NCBI GenBank assembly: GCA_015065925.1
Contig: SVPL01000007.1
Coordinates: forward strand, 1-64,000
Length of the DNA stretch: 64,000 nt
Source of the DNA: Oscillospiraceae bacterium
GTDB taxonomy: Bacteria; Bacillota; Clostridia; Oscillospirales; Acutalibacteraceae
Reading direction: 5' to 3'
Shown: piece by piece, positions 7,839-18,403 of the stretch
Position numbering within the stretch: the first letter of the stretch is position 1
Layout: every line of letters begins with the position of its first letter
Notes under the pieces: generated by a model
The model's input: only the letters and a program-made list of their open reading frames with translations
Databases searched by the model: none
Told to the model about the DNA's origin: nothing
Position numbers and translations under genes: made by a program

Positions 7839-9812
7839 TTAATTTTCCTCCTCGTTTTTATCAATAGCATTTAAAAGTAGCTGTTTTGCTGTATTAAAAT
7901 CCTTTTCATCTAATTGACATGCCGCCATAGTTCTATGACCGCCGCCACCTAATTTTTCCATAATAAGTTGAACATTTACTTCGCCATATGATCTGGCTGA
8001 AATATTCACCTTACCATCAATATGGCTCATTACAAAAGAAGCCTTAACTCCCGATATATTCAAAAGCTCATCAGCAGCTTGTGAAGATATAATGCGCGAT
8101 TGATGGACTTGTAGCTCATCATTTTGGTTAATGGCAATAGCGTAATTTTTATACTGCTCTGCCGTTGCAATAATAGAATTTTTATCCTTATGATGCTCTA
8201 TGGTGTCTGCAAACAGTTTTTTAACCGCAATAGGATCAGCACCCTTTCGGCGCAAAAAGGCAGATGCCTCAAAGGTGCGAACACCCGTATTCATACAGTA
8301 GCCTCTGGTATCTAGCATAATACCTGCAAGCATTGCCTCAGCCTGAGTTTTGCCAACTGCCGCTTCGCTTATATACTGTAAAAGCTCACAAACCATTTCT
8401 GAAGCCGACGAAGCAGATGTTTCGTGATAAAAAATAACCGAGTTTGCAATATGGTCAACCGATTTTCGGTGATGGTCTATAACAACTACATTGCTGATGT
8501 TATTAAGTGCGTCGGCGTATTCAAGCATTTGACACCTATGAGTATCCAAAACAATAAGCAAGGTATTTTTGGTTATTAAATGTTCAATGGTGCGATAATC
8601 GGTGATCATTAAATCCCCGCCCAAGGCAGTTATTCTTTCAAACAAAGGGCCAACCAAAGCTGTTTTTTTATCCATTGCTATTACAGCGGGGGTATCGGTA
8701 TGCTTGCGGATTGCCGAGCAAAGAGCGTATGCCGCGCCATAGCAATCCAAATCGGCAAATTTGTGTCCCATTAAAATGACCTGATCGCTGTTGTTAATAA
8801 GCTCTAATAAAGCAGATGCAACTATTCTTGTTCTTACCCTTGTACGCTTTTCATTAGAGTTTGAAATACCGCCAAAGAACTGAAAAGAATTATCCTTTTT
8901 CTTAATTGCAACCTGATCTCCGCCTCTGCCGAGTGCCATATCAAGGGCTTGAGCAGCCTGTTCTTCACATTCTCTAAAGGTGTTTCCGCGACCTATGCCG
9001 ATTGAAATGGTTGCCCTTCCCTTCTCTCCAAAATCAATTGAGCGAACTCTGTTTAATATTTCAAATTTATTTGATGTAAAGGAAATTAAATCCCTTTCTT
9101 CAAAAATAAACAAATATCTTTCGCCCGACAATTTTCGACTTATACCGTTAGATGTTGAAAACCAATCTTCTAAAATATTTTGGATTTTAGAGCTTACATT
9201 ATTACGCTCGCTGTCACGCATATTATGGGTTAAATCATCCAAATTATCTATAACAATAAATGCCGCAACAGGTCTGCTAAGCTTATATTCAGAAGCGGTT
9301 TTTCTAAGATTTGTTAAATCAATAAAACAAAGTATTCGTTGGGTTGTGGAATTTAATGTATATTCGGTTTCATATACATCAAAAATTTTATTTGCATACG
9401 AAACATTGGCATAGTGTGATTTTTTTAGTTCCTCCATACCCTTTGTTCCAACAACATCTATCAAGGTTTCGCCTATAAGAAGATCAGCCTCATTATTTAT
9501 CGTTTCAAAAAAGCAATCATTAAACCAAATAATCTCATCATTTTGCGAAACAATTAATACGGGAAGATTAAAGTCCGAAAGAGTGTTTGAAGCGGTATTA
9601 TCATTTTCATCATTAATAGAACCGATTAAATCGTGTAGCTTTTGCTTTACTGTGAAAATTTTTACAAAAGTGATTATTGCAAGCACCGCAAACAAAGCCA
9701 AAGAGATATAAAAAAATGTTTGTGATAAAAAGAATAGCAAGACGGTCTGCACCGCAGAAAACGCAAGTAAAACTATATATAAAAAATTAAAATTCCAAAG
9801 CTTTTTAAACAC
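7839..9812 (-). CDS. gdpP: Cyclic-di-AMP phosphodiesterase GdpP
   Basis: GdpP hydrolyses c-di-AMP to pApA and controls potassium and cell-wall homeostasis. The 657-residue protein has two N-terminal membrane helices (about 8-52), a PAS-like domain (about 75-170), a degenerate GGDEF domain (about 175-305; the signature position reads [11 protein letters not shown], so no diguanylate cyclase activity is expected), then DHH (DTHR, DHHR) and DHHA1 ([10 protein letters not shown]) domains carrying the metal site. This is the full family architecture. The start is a GTG with GGAGG 8 bases upstream. The gdpP-rplI-dnaB order is conserved in Firmicutes. Confidence 0.95.
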   Translation of the reverse strand: MFKKLWNFNFLYIVLLAFSAVQTVLLFFLSQTFFYISLALFAVLAIITFVKIFTVKQKLHDLIGSINDENDNTASNTLSDFNLPVLIVSQNDEIIWFNDCFFETINNEADLLIGETLIDVVGTKGMEELKKSHYANVSYANKIFDVYETEYTLNSTTQRILCFIDLTNLRKTASEYKLSRPVAAFIVIDNLDDLTHNMRDSERNNVSSKIQNILEDWFSTSNGISRKLSGERYLFIFEERDLISFTSNKFEILNRVRSIDFGEKGRATISIGIGRGNTFRECEEQAAQALDMALGRGGDQVAIKKKDNSFQFFGGISNSNEKRTRVRTRIVASALLELINNSDQVILMGHKFADLDCYGAAYALCSAIRKHTDTPAVIAMDKKTALVGPLFERITALGGDLMITDYRTIEHLITKNTLLIVLDTHRCQMLEYADALNNISNVVVIDHHRKSVDHIANSVIFYHETSASSASEMVCELLQYISEAAVGKTQAEAMLAGIMLDTRGYCMNTGVRTFEASAFLRRKGADPIAVKKLFADTIEHHKDKNSIIATAEQYKNYAIAINQNDELQVHQSRIISSQAADELLNISGVKASFVMSHIDGKVNISARSYGEVNVQLIMEKLGGGGHRTMAACQLDEKDFNTAKQLLLNAIDKNEEEN

Positions 9813-9834
9813 AGAGCAGACCTCCTTTAACTAA

Positions 9835-11733
9835 TTATACTTCCATTATAATGGGCAATACCATAGGACTTCTTCTTGTTCTTTCGTGAAGGAATTTAGA
9901 AACATTATCACGAACACGGGATTTAATTGAGCTCCAATCGTGAACACCGTTTAAATAGCAAAATTCAATTGCTTTACAGGCGGCTTCGGTAATCTCCTCC
10001 ATAAGTTCTTCAGATTCTTTAACATATACAAATCCGCGAGAAACAACCTCGGGTCCTGCAATTACCTCACGGGTTGCTGAATCCATAGTCATAACCACAA
10101 CAATAACACCATCCTCGGCAAGATGCTTTCTGTCACGAAGGACAATATTACCAACATCACCCACACCAAGTCCGTCAACCAAAATACGACCTGCAGGAAC
10201 GGTTTCGGTTATTGCCATTTTATTTTCGCTAAGCTCAATTGTACTTCCTATACCTGTTATCATAATATTTTCAGTAGGAATTCCCATAGTAAGTGCTAAG
10301 CCTGCGTGTTTATACAAATGCTTTTGCTCACCATGTACGGGAATGAAATATTTGGGCTTAACAAGATTTAACATTAATTTAAGCTCTTCCTGACAAGCGT
10401 GACCTGAAACATGAACATCATACATTTTTTCGTAAACCACAGTTGCGCCCTGCTTCATAAGCTCATTAACAACCTTGCCAACAAGCTTTTCATTTCCGGG
10501 TATGGGGGTTGCCGAAATAATTATAAGGTCACCCGAAACAATACCAACCTGACGGTGATCGCCAAAAGCCATTCTATGAAGCGCAGATAAGGGCTCACCT
10601 TGGCTACCTGTTGTAACAACAACAATCTGTTCGGGAAGGTATCTGTTTATCATATCAATATCAATCAAAATACCTTCGGGAACATTTAAATATCCAAGCT
10701 CGGAAGCAACAGATACAACATTAATCATACTTCTGCCCGAAACCGCAACCTTTCTGCCGCAACGGTAGGCTTCGTCGATTATTTGTTGAATTCTGTGGAT
10801 ATTTGATGAAAATGTTGCAACAATAATTCTTCCCTTTTCCGCCTTTTTAAAAAGGGTTGAAAAGGATTCGCCAACTATTTTTTCCGAAGATGTATAACCC
10901 GGTCTTTCGGCGTTTGTGGAATCGGAAAGCAGAGCCAAAACACCCTTATTACCAAGCTCGGCAAATCTGCCTAAATCAATTATATTTGAGTCAATCGGTG
11001 TTGTATCAATCTTAAAATCGCCCGTTTGAATAATTACACCTGCAGGTGTTTTTATAGCAACGGCAACCGCATCGGGAATTGAATGGTTAACATGAATAAA
11101 TTCAATTGAGAATTTGCCTAAACTGATGGTATCTCCCGCTTTAACAACATTTAAATCAGCGGTATTCATAAGCTTATGCTCTTTTAACTTACCCTCAATT
11201 AAGCCTAAGGTAAGGCGTGTACCGTAAATGGGCAAATTAAAGTTTTTAAGCAAATACGGAATAGCGCCTATATGGTCCTCGTGACCGTGAGTTACAACCA
11301 AGCCTTTAATTTTATCCTTATTATTTATAACATAGGTGAAATCAGGGATAACTATATCAATACCGGGAGTTTCCTCATCGGGAAAGGTCATACCGCAATC
11401 CACCAAAAACATATCTCCATCATATTCATAAAGGGTAATATTTTTTCCTATTTCACCCAAACCGCCCAAAGGAATTATTTTTATTGGTTTTATCTTCTTT
11501 TGGCTTTTGCCCGTATTTTTTTCAGGCAAAGTTTTATCGGATTTTTTTACTTTATTATAACTTTTTTTATTGTTTGTTGCTGAATTGCTTTTCTTTGTTG
11601 GTTTAGAAGTATTTTTAGACATTTTGGAATTGTTTTTATTTTTAGAAGCAATGCTTTTATCCATATTCTTCTTATTATTCTTTATGGGTTTGCTTTTTTC
11701 TTCATTACTGTTCTTCTTTTGAGTTTTTGGCAT
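9835..11733 (-). CDS. rnj: Ribonuclease J
   Basis: RNase J is a metallo-beta-lactamase/beta-CASP nuclease with endonuclease and 5'-3' exonuclease activity in mRNA decay and rRNA maturation. The core begins near residue 82 (KIIPLGGLGEIGKN); the zinc motif THGHEDH is at 148-154, and the GDFKID and PVHGEQKHLY motifs follow. The first 80 or so residues are an unusual extension almost wholly of Lys, Asn, Ser and Thr, likely disordered and RNA-binding. The start is supported by GGAGGTT 6 bases upstream of ATG. It is the first gene of the operon leading through gdpP to ftsH, with a strong promoter upstream. Confidence 0.95.
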   Translation of the reverse strand: MPKTQKKNSNEEKSKPIKNNKKNMDKSIASKNKNNSKMSKNTSKPTKKSNSATNNKKSYNKVKKSDKTLPEKNTGKSQKKIKPIKIIPLGGLGEIGKNITLYEYDGDMFLVDCGMTFPDEETPGIDIVIPDFTYVINNKDKIKGLVVTHGHEDHIGAIPYLLKNFNLPIYGTRLTLGLIEGKLKEHKLMNTADLNVVKAGDTISLGKFSIEFIHVNHSIPDAVAVAIKTPAGVIIQTGDFKIDTTPIDSNIIDLGRFAELGNKGVLALLSDSTNAERPGYTSSEKIVGESFSTLFKKAEKGRIIVATFSSNIHRIQQIIDEAYRCGRKVAVSGRSMINVVSVASELGYLNVPEGILIDIDMINRYLPEQIVVVTTGSQGEPLSALHRMAFGDHRQVGIVSGDLIIISATPIPGNEKLVGKVVNELMKQGATVVYEKMYDVHVSGHACQEELKLMLNLVKPKYFIPVHGEQKHLYKHAGLALTMGIPTENIMITGIGSTIELSENKMAITETVPAGRILVDGLGVGDVGNIVLRDRKHLAEDGVIVVVMTMDSATREVIAGPEVVSRGFVYVKESEELMEEITEAACKAIEFCYLNGVHDWSSIKSRVRDNVSKFLHERTRRSPMVLPIIMEV

Positions 11734-11845
11734 TAAATAACCTCCGTTTTCAAAAAATAATATATGTAGCCGTATTTAAATATCATAAAATATAATGAGT
11801 TTTGTTTTAAAAAAATCAAAAAATACATAAATATATCCAATATTA

Positions 11846-11874
11846 ATTTTACCCGCAAACAGCCCTATTGTCAA
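11846..11874 (-). promoter_or_regulatory. SigmaA-type promoter for the rnj operon
   Basis: On the minus strand TTGACA and TAAAAT are separated by 17 bases, about 110 bases upstream of the rnj start codon. This leaves a roughly 105-base leader without a fold I recognise. Confidence 0.75.
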
Positions 11875-12036
11875 GTAAAAGATTTGTTCATATTAAAGTA
11901 TTATACAATATTGAAAATTTTAATCAAATTTTAAACTTAAACCGAGTTTTGAAACACAAATTTCTCGCTCTGCTTCGCCCCAATACTCGTAAACCTTATG
12001 TAATACGCACACAAAATATGCGTATATAAAAATATG
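11875..12036. other. AT-rich spacer between rnj promoter and ABC permease gene
   Basis: With the promoter and leader above, the rnj-to-permease gap is about 300 bases. The part nearest the permease stop has a 7-bp inverted repeat (ATACGCA/TGCGTAT, 12003-12025), a weak terminator candidate without a U-run. I see no coding region. Confidence 0.5.
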
Positions 12037-13221
12037 CTATTCGCTTCTGAGAGCATCTATTGGCTTTAGGTTTGAAGCCTTTAAGGCGGGATATACCCCA
12101 AAAACAACCCCGCATAAAACAGATACTGAAAAAGTGATTAAAACGGTTTTAAAATCAACTGCAACCGACATATTAAAAAACATTTTAGCCACAAAAGTAG
12201 CTATTACTGTTAAAATCACCCCAACAAATCCACCTATGGCAGAAATCATTGCCGATTCAAAAATAAATTCAAAAACAATATTGGATTTTTTAGCGCCAAT
12301 GGATTTTTTTATGCCTATTTCCTTTGTTTTTTCATTAACGGTTACAAGCATTATTGTCATAATACCTATTCCCGAAACTATCAGAGAAATTCCGCCTATT
12401 AATTTTAATACAACTGTTATAATGTTTAAAAGATTATTAAGTGTATCCCGTTGCTTATTAAGGTCTTCCACCTTAAGGGATGATGAATATATTTTTTTAT
12501 TTCCAACAACCGATTTTATTTTTTCAATACATATATCGTTAGAAAATTCTTCCGAAAAATTCACTGCAATCTGGCTAATTTTAGAATTTCCCGTAATTTT
12601 TTGCAAAGTGGTGAAGGGTACATAAATAATATTGGGTAACAAATCTCCCACCGATGTTTGCAAAACACTGCTACCAGGTTTTACAATTCCAACAACCTTA
12701 AAGGTTGTAACCTCTCCGCACAAAAATACATCAATGGTTTTACCAATGGGATTTCTGTTATCAAAAAGCTCTTTTGCGGTTTGTTCATCTATTTGACAAA
12801 CCGCATTTTTTAAGGCGATATCCGAATATTTAATTTTTTCACCACTAACAGTTTCAACCGAAATAACACTTTTAGCATTTTCATCAATACCACAAATTAA
12901 GGCGGCAGAATTATCGGCATTTTTTAAGTATCCGGTTTGGGTTATTACAGGAGTTGCACTTTCAACATAGTTTTGACCTTTAATATTCTTTAAATCTTCA
13001 TTTGAAAATAAATCTTCATTTTCGGTTGCCGATTTTGAAATACTTACTCCGCAAATTCCTAAGGAATCAAGCTCGCCGTTTATTAAATTAACACCGTTAT
13101 CACTTATAATACTGATAATAAGCACCGAAAAAACCCCAATGGCAATGCTCAGAGAAATTAATGCCGTTCTTGCCTTTTGTTGTTTTAGCCCGAAAACACA
13201 AAACTTAATTATCCCCAACAT
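12037..13221 (-). CDS. MacB/FtsX-type ABC transporter permease
   Basis: The 394-residue protein has the MacB topology: one N-terminal membrane helix (ARTALISLSIAIGVFSVLI), a large extracytoplasmic domain (about 40-270), then three C-terminal helices of the FtsX domain (about 270-385) ending KASNLKPIDALRSE, the usual permease signature. MacB-type proteins act as mechanotransmitters that export peptides or lipids, or work on the cell wall, driven by a separate or fused ATPase. Here no ATPase domain is fused and none is encoded next door. It overlaps the upstream adaptor gene by 17 bases, with AGGATT ahead of its ATG. The substrate is unknown. Confidence 0.85.
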   Translation of the reverse strand: MLGIIKFCVFGLKQQKARTALISLSIAIGVFSVLIISIISDNGVNLINGELDSLGICGVSISKSATENEDLFSNEDLKNIKGQNYVESATPVITQTGYLKNADNSAALICGIDENAKSVISVETVSGEKIKYSDIALKNAVCQIDEQTAKELFDNRNPIGKTIDVFLCGEVTTFKVVGIVKPGSSVLQTSVGDLLPNIIYVPFTTLQKITGNSKISQIAVNFSEEFSNDICIEKIKSVVGNKKIYSSSLKVEDLNKQRDTLNNLLNIITVVLKLIGGISLIVSGIGIMTIMLVTVNEKTKEIGIKKSIGAKKSNIVFEFIFESAMISAIGGFVGVILTVIATFVAKMFFNMSVAVDFKTVLITFSVSVLCGVVFGVYPALKASNLKPIDALRSE

Positions 13222-13861
13222 TTTTAATCCTCACAAAATCGCCCGAAAGTTTTTGAGGCTCCTCGCATATTGTTTTAAAATTACATTCACCTAAAACAAC
13301 TGCGCCCTTTTCATCCTCAAAAGCAATATCAACATATTCCTTAACCGCCCAATTATCATCAATACGGTAGACATAATACCTTCCGTTTTTTTCCTGAGCT
13401 ACACCCTCAAATGGCAAAATATTTGCGTTTTTAAGCTCGGTATAAATAATTTCTGCCGTAACGCTATAGCCTGATTTTAAGCCCTCATAATCCTCTTCAA
13501 AGTCTATTACAGCATCAATAACCGTAATGTTAACTCCTCCATATACCACCTTATAAGCATAGTTTGAAAGTTCCTTAACCTTACCACGCAGTGTTTTTTT
13601 GCCCAAAGCCTTGCAAGAAACCTCGGTCATTTGACCAACCTTTACCCTATTAATATCTTCCTCGCTTATTTGAACCCTTGCAATAAAGCCATCATATGCT
13701 TCCTCAATAACACCCTTGCACGAAACACTTTCTATTGCTTCGCCATTAACCACCGAAAGAGTATAACATTCCTCTGCAAGCTGATTTGAAATATTTGGTA
13801 TTTGAGAGATACAAACAACCAAAATAAGACAAAAAGAAAATAATAAAAAATATTTTTTCAT
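13205..13861 (-). CDS. Membrane-fusion/adaptor-like protein partnering the MacB-type permease
   Basis: The 218-residue protein has an N-terminal signal or anchor helix (residues 4-20) and a beta-rich remainder resembling a HlyD/RND-type efflux adaptor. Supporting stretches are ARVQISEEDINRVKVGQMTEVSCKAL, the later GLKSGYSVTAEIIY and the barrel-like ILPFEGVAQEKNGRYYVYRI. There is no long coiled-coil hairpin, so it is a minimal adaptor. Its stop overlaps the permease start, implying a joint extracytoplasmic complex. The adaptor reading rests on local pattern and context rather than strong motifs. Confidence 0.7.
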   Translation of the reverse strand: MKKYFLLFSFCLILVVCISQIPNISNQLAEECYTLSVVNGEAIESVSCKGVIEEAYDGFIARVQISEEDINRVKVGQMTEVSCKALGKKTLRGKVKELSNYAYKVVYGGVNITVIDAVIDFEEDYEGLKSGYSVTAEIIYTELKNANILPFEGVAQEKNGRYYVYRIDDNWAVKEYVDIAFEDEKGAVVLGECNFKTICEEPQKLSGDFVRIKNVGDN

Positions 13862-13918
13862 ACAAAAACAACCTCCTAATCAAAACTATTGTTTGAAGAG
13901 AGATTGTTTTTATTATAA

Positions 13919-14836
13919 TTATTTTGTTTTTACTAAGGATTTTTTAGTTCTTTCATTCTCACCCGATTTTCTTTGAGAAGAGCTTCTGGACTTTGATTCA
14001 AAAACTCTCTTTTTAACCTCTACCCTATCATATAATTTTTTAAGGGCAATGGCGGCTTTGAATTTATATTTACAGTTATCACAAAAAAATGAAGCGTGAA
14101 ACCAAGGCATTTTAAGATGCCACGAGGTATTGCGATTTGCTTTGTTTTTACACTTTGGACAGTTAACGATAAGCTGCTCTTTATCGATTGCAGGATCGGA
14201 CATATCCTGAATATACCGCGCCTTATACATCATTCTTTTATAAAAATTCTCATTACTTGTATCAATAATAAAGGCTTCAAAACGCTCTTTTACATAGCAT
14301 TTTCTAAGAATAGCGGCGGCAATGTAGCTATCATCCAAGGCGTGGTGTAGTGTTTCGCTTTCAAAATCAATCCCAAATAAAATTGCAGCATTGGCAAGAG
14401 AAATCTGATTTTTTTGATTTTTACCAATAAGACTTAGCTCATGCTGAAAATACTTTTGCAAATCCACATATTTACCGATTTCTGCTGCTTTGTAATCACC
14501 GATAAAATTAACGCAGTTATGATATAAGGTATGTAAATCAGAATTACTCCAGGTAAGAGTAACGGTGTCCTCACCTGCCCATTTTTTATACTTTTCAAGG
14601 GCTTCGGAAAAGGAAATACCCTCCTGCATTTGCTCATTGGTCATTCCTGTTAACTCTTTAAATCTGGTGCTTAACCTATTGGTAATTGCAGAACGAACTA
14701 TTTGTGAAAAACGGTCAATCTCATTAAAATTCTCATCTAACTTCACAGCGCCAATTTCAACAATCTCATTAACAAACCCGTTAACTTTTTTGCAATAAGC
14801 GTCGTTCCATTCTAAATCCATTAAAATATAATTCAT
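13919..14836 (-). CDS. DEDDh-type 3'-5' exonuclease with C-terminal zinc ribbon
   Basis: The exonuclease fold is shown by the first acidic motif in YILMDLEWN, the second in TWSNSDLHTLY, and the last in HHALDDSYIAA, which gives the DEDDh histidine (about residues 1-180). After the nuclease a treble-clef or ribbon CPKCKNK ... CDNCKYK suggests zinc and nucleic-acid binding, and the tail is Lys/Ser-rich. It resembles KapD/ERI-1-type exonucleases. The substrate (RNA or DNA) cannot be told. It starts 4 bases from the end of typA and is likely co-transcribed with it. Confidence 0.8.
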   Translation of the reverse strand: MNYILMDLEWNDAYCKKVNGFVNEIVEIGAVKLDENFNEIDRFSQIVRSAITNRLSTRFKELTGMTNEQMQEGISFSEALEKYKKWAGEDTVTLTWSNSDLHTLYHNCVNFIGDYKAAEIGKYVDLQKYFQHELSLIGKNQKNQISLANAAILFGIDFESETLHHALDDSYIAAAILRKCYVKERFEAFIIDTSNENFYKRMMYKARYIQDMSDPAIDKEQLIVNCPKCKNKANRNTSWHLKMPWFHASFFCDNCKYKFKAAIALKKLYDRVEVKKRVFESKSRSSSQRKSGENERTKKSLVKTK

Positions 14837-14840
14837 AAAT

Positions 14841-16667
14841 CTAACCTTTATTTTTAGATTCTGCCTTCATTCTAAGCTCTTTACTTAAAATTCGTTTTCT
14901 AAGTCTTATGGATTCGGGAGTTACTTCAACAAGCTCATCATTTTTAATAAATTCCAAGGACTGTTCAAGACTAAGAACACTATGAGGAACCAGCTTTAAA
15001 GCATCATCAGAACCTGCGGCACGCATATTTGTAGCCTGTTTTCTTTTGCAAACATTACAAACAATATCTTCATTCTTAGGATTTTCGCCAACAATCATAC
15101 CTTCGTATACGGGCTCACCGGGACCAATAAACAATCTGCCGCGGCTTTGGGTATTAAAAAGACCGTAGCCTGTTGTTTCACCTGTTTCGTGAACAATAAT
15201 GGAACCTGTATTACGACTTTCAATGTCACCCTTGTAGGGCTCATAGCCGTAGAAAATGTGGTTCATAATGCCGTTTCCGTTAGTATCGGTTAAAAACTGA
15301 GAGCGATAACCTAAAAGTCCGCGTGCGGGGATTAAAAACTCAAGATGAGATGCACCACCTTCACGGGTACCCATATTTCTGATTTCTGCCTTACGAGTAC
15401 CAAGTCGCTCCATAACCGCGCCAACATACTCCTCAGGTACCTCAATCATTAATAGCTCAATAGGCTCTAAAAGATTTCCGTCCTCATCCTTTTTATAAAT
15501 AACATTTGGAGGAGAAACTTGAAACTCATAACCTTCTCTACGCATTGTTTCTATTAAAATGGAAAGGTGCAATTCGCCTCTGCCCGAAACCTTGAAGGTA
15601 TCGGCAGAGTCGGTTTCTTCAACTCTAAGGCTTACATTTGTTTGAACCTCTTTAAAGAGTCGGTCTCTAAGATTTCGGGATGTAACAAACTTGCCCTCCT
15701 TACCTGCAAAGGGTGAATTATTAACCATAAAATTCATTGCAAGCGTAGGCTCATCAATCTTAACAAAGGGCAAGGGGTCAATATGGTCGGTAGCACAGGC
15801 TGTTTCACCAATATTAATATCATTAATGCCTGCAACCGATATAATCTCACCTGCCGCAGCACTTTCAACCTCAAAGCGTTTAAGTCCTTCATAAACAAAA
15901 AGCTTGGATATTTTTACATTTTGATTTTTTCCGTCACGATGACAGAGTGTTACGGTTTGACCTAGCTTAACCTCACCGCGTTCAACACGACCGACACCAA
16001 TTCTACCTAAATAATCATCATAGTCTATGTTAGAGAAAAGAATTTGTAACGGACCTTTTATATCACCCTTAGGTGGGTCAATTTCTTTTACTATAATATC
16101 GAAAAGGGGCTTTAAATTATCGGTTGGATGCTCAGGGGAAAGACTGGCATAACCATCTCTACCCGAAGCAAAAACAACGGGGAATTCTATTTGGTCATCA
16201 TCTGCGCCAAGCTCAATAAATAAATCCAACACCTCATCAACAACCTCTAAAGGTCTAGCCATTGGTCTATCTATTTTATTTACAACAACAATAACCTTTT
16301 TGCCGAGTCCTAAAGCCTTTTTAAGTACAAAACGGGTTTGAGGCATACAGCCCTCAAAGGCATCTACCAAAAGCAAAACGCCGTCTACCATCATAAGTAT
16401 GCGTTCAACCTCGCCGCCAAAATCAGCGTGTCCGGGGGTATCTACAATATTAATTTTATAGTCACCGTATCTAACGCTGGTGGTTTTAGAAAGGATAGTA
16501 ATACCGCGTTCGCGCTCTAAATCGTTAGAGTCCATAACACGGTCCTGAACCTGTTCGTTGGTTCTGAAGGTACCGCTTTGTTTTAAAAGCTCATCAACTA
16601 ATGTGGTTTTTCCGTGGTCAACGTGAGCAATTATAGCAACATTTCTTAACATATCTTGTACTGCCAT
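14841..16667 (-). CDS. typA: Translational GTPase TypA/BipA
   Basis: TypA is a ribosome-binding GTPase involved in 50S assembly and stress adaptation. The 608-residue protein has G1 AHVDHGKT, G3 [12 protein letters not shown] and G4 NKIDRP, then EF-G-like domains and the TypA C-terminal domain ([23 protein letters not shown] in part). Length is normal for the family. It lies between gpsA (34 bases) and the exonuclease gene (4 bases) on the same strand. Confidence 0.96.
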   Translation of the reverse strand: MAVQDMLRNVAIIAHVDHGKTTLVDELLKQSGTFRTNEQVQDRVMDSNDLERERGITILSKTTSVRYGDYKINIVDTPGHADFGGEVERILMMVDGVLLLVDAFEGCMPQTRFVLKKALGLGKKVIVVVNKIDRPMARPLEVVDEVLDLFIELGADDDQIEFPVVFASGRDGYASLSPEHPTDNLKPLFDIIVKEIDPPKGDIKGPLQILFSNIDYDDYLGRIGVGRVERGEVKLGQTVTLCHRDGKNQNVKISKLFVYEGLKRFEVESAAAGEIISVAGINDINIGETACATDHIDPLPFVKIDEPTLAMNFMVNNSPFAGKEGKFVTSRNLRDRLFKEVQTNVSLRVEETDSADTFKVSGRGELHLSILIETMRREGYEFQVSPPNVIYKKDEDGNLLEPIELLMIEVPEEYVGAVMERLGTRKAEIRNMGTREGGASHLEFLIPARGLLGYRSQFLTDTNGNGIMNHIFYGYEPYKGDIESRNTGSIIVHETGETTGYGLFNTQSRGRLFIGPGEPVYEGMIVGENPKNEDIVCNVCKRKQATNMRAAGSDDALKLVPHSVLSLEQSLEFIKNDELVEVTPESIRLRKRILSKELRMKAESKNKG

Positions 16668-16701
16668 TATTAATTCTCATTCCTTTTTATTAACAGACTT
16701 T

Positions 16702-17706
16702 TTAATCGCGTTTGCTAATCCAAAGCGATTCTTGCTCATCACGAATAGGTCTAAGCATAAGATCCTTTATAACATCCTTAACATCTGCATTTTCATACAA
16801 AACATTATAGCATTTTGAAATTATAGGCATTTCTGCCCCAACCTTACTAGCAAGCTTATAGGCAAGTGCGGTTGCATAATAGCCCTCTACCGTACCTACC
16901 TCATCCAAGGCTTCCTTAACACCTACTCCCTGCCCTATAAGTTCGCCAAAGCGATGATTACGACTATGCTTAGAGGTACAAGTAACAATTAAATCACCAA
17001 TACCCGAAAGCCCTGCAAAGGTACGCTCCTTAGCACCTAAAGCCACACCTAAACGGGCAATTTCGGTGAGTCCGCGGGTTATAAGGGCAGCGCGGGTATT
17101 ATCACCAAGACCTAACCCATCGCAAACACCTGCCGCAACGGCTATTATATTTTTAAGGGCGCCCCCAAGCTCAACGCCAACCATATCTTCATTGGTATAA
17201 AGCCTGAAAAACTCATTAGAAAAGGCTTCTATAACAGTCTTTGCTGCTTCACTGTTTTTACTGCAAGCGACTAATGATGTAGGAACCTTTCTGGCAACCT
17301 CCTCAGCGTGAGAAGGTCCCGACATAACAACAACGGGAGCAGAAATTTCATCCGAAATAACCTCAGAAAGTCTTTTTAAGCTCTCTGCCTCAAAGCCCTT
17401 TGCAACATTAACAACAATTCCTGTATTTTTTATGCCTTTGAGTCTTACTGCCGTTTCCCTAACGGCAATAGACGGTGTTGCAATAATTGTTATATCGCTA
17501 TTTTCAACAAGAGAAAGATTTGTTGTAATAGCAATATTCTCGGGTATTTTTACGCCCTTTAAAAGTTTTTTGCTCTCTCTTGAGAATAAAAGCTCATTAA
17601 CCTCCCCTTCAAAGGGTGACCATAAAAGCACCTGATGACCATTACGGTTAGCGGATATAGCCAATGCAATACCCCAACCACCAGAACCTAAAACAGAAAT
17701 TTTCAT
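16702..17706 (-). CDS. gpsA: Glycerol-3-phosphate dehydrogenase [NAD(P)+]
   Basis: GpsA reduces dihydroxyacetone phosphate to sn-glycerol-3-phosphate, the backbone for phospholipids. The Rossmann motif GSGGWGIALA opens the 334-residue protein; VVMSGPSHAEEVAR and the catalytic-lysine region VELGGALKNIIAVAAG are seen, then the helical domain. It lies 3 bases after plsY, the next enzyme of the same pathway, and after der; der-plsY-gpsA is a conserved Firmicutes order. Confidence 0.96.
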   Translation of the reverse strand: MKISVLGSGGWGIALAISANRNGHQVLLWSPFEGEVNELLFSRESKKLLKGVKIPENIAITTNLSLVENSDITIIATPSIAVRETAVRLKGIKNTGIVVNVAKGFEAESLKRLSEVISDEISAPVVVMSGPSHAEEVARKVPTSLVACSKNSEAAKTVIEAFSNEFFRLYTNEDMVGVELGGALKNIIAVAAGVCDGLGLGDNTRAALITRGLTEIARLGVALGAKERTFAGLSGIGDLIVTCTSKHSRNHRFGELIGQGVGVKEALDEVGTVEGYYATALAYKLASKVGAEMPIISKCYNVLYENADVKDVIKDLMLRPIRDEQESLWISKRD

Positions 17707-17709
17707 AAA

Positions 17710-18381
17710 CTATTTTTCCTTTTTATTTTTGCCAAAGATTGGTTTTTCTTCACCCTTTAGCAAGCGTTTAATATTTTCAATGTGTTTTAGATAAATTATA
17801 AGAGCCATAACAAGGGTTAGTAAAACAGAAACCCAAACCTTTTCACCCGTATTACGCTGGAAAAGAGCAATACAAACCGGCATTGATGCAGTAGCAATAA
17901 GTGAACTAATTGAAATTATTCTGCTTATAAGCAAAACTATTACAAATATTCCCAAGGCAACCGAAATGCATCTCCAATCGACTATAGCAAAAATACCTAC
18001 CGAAACTGCAACCGCTTTGCCGCCTTTTAATTGGAAAAACGCAGGAAAAACGTGACCTAACATACAGAAAACACCACAGAATAATGCACCGTATATAGGT
18101 AAATAGAAATCTGCGCGGTCGGGATAATTCTTAACTAAATAATCGAAAATAACATATCTGCCTATAAAACAGGCAACTGCACCCTTTGCGGCATCACAAA
18201 GGAAGGTTAAAATTCCGGGTAGAGGTCCCGCAACACGCAAAACATTAGTCATACCTGCATTACCGCTACCAAAATCACGAACATCCTTTTTGGTAAATAA
18301 ATTTGTAAAAATTACGGCAAAATTAATACTGCCCAAAACATAAGCCTGCAATGCGGCAATAACAACCAGCATTATATCCAT
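17710..18381 (-). CDS. plsY: Glycerol-3-phosphate acyltransferase PlsY
   Basis: PlsY transfers the acyl group from acyl-phosphate to glycerol-3-phosphate at the membrane, the first step of phosphatidate synthesis. The 223-residue protein has several hydrophobic segments and the three PlsY loops: GSINFAVI with FGSGNAGMTNVLR, GHVFPAFFQLKGGKAVAVSVG, and the later LIIYLKHIENIKRLLKGEE. It follows der by 22 bases and precedes gpsA, which supplies its substrate. Confidence 0.95.
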   Translation of the reverse strand: MDIMLVVIAALQAYVLGSINFAVIFTNLFTKKDVRDFGSGNAGMTNVLRVAGPLPGILTFLCDAAKGAVACFIGRYVIFDYLVKNYPDRADFYLPIYGALFCGVFCMLGHVFPAFFQLKGGKAVAVSVGIFAIVDWRCISVALGIFVIVLLISRIISISSLIATASMPVCIALFQRNTGEKVWVSVLLTLVMALIIYLKHIENIKRLLKGEEKPIFGKNKKEK

Positions 18382-18403
18382 TAGTATCCCTCACAAAAAT
18401 AAT

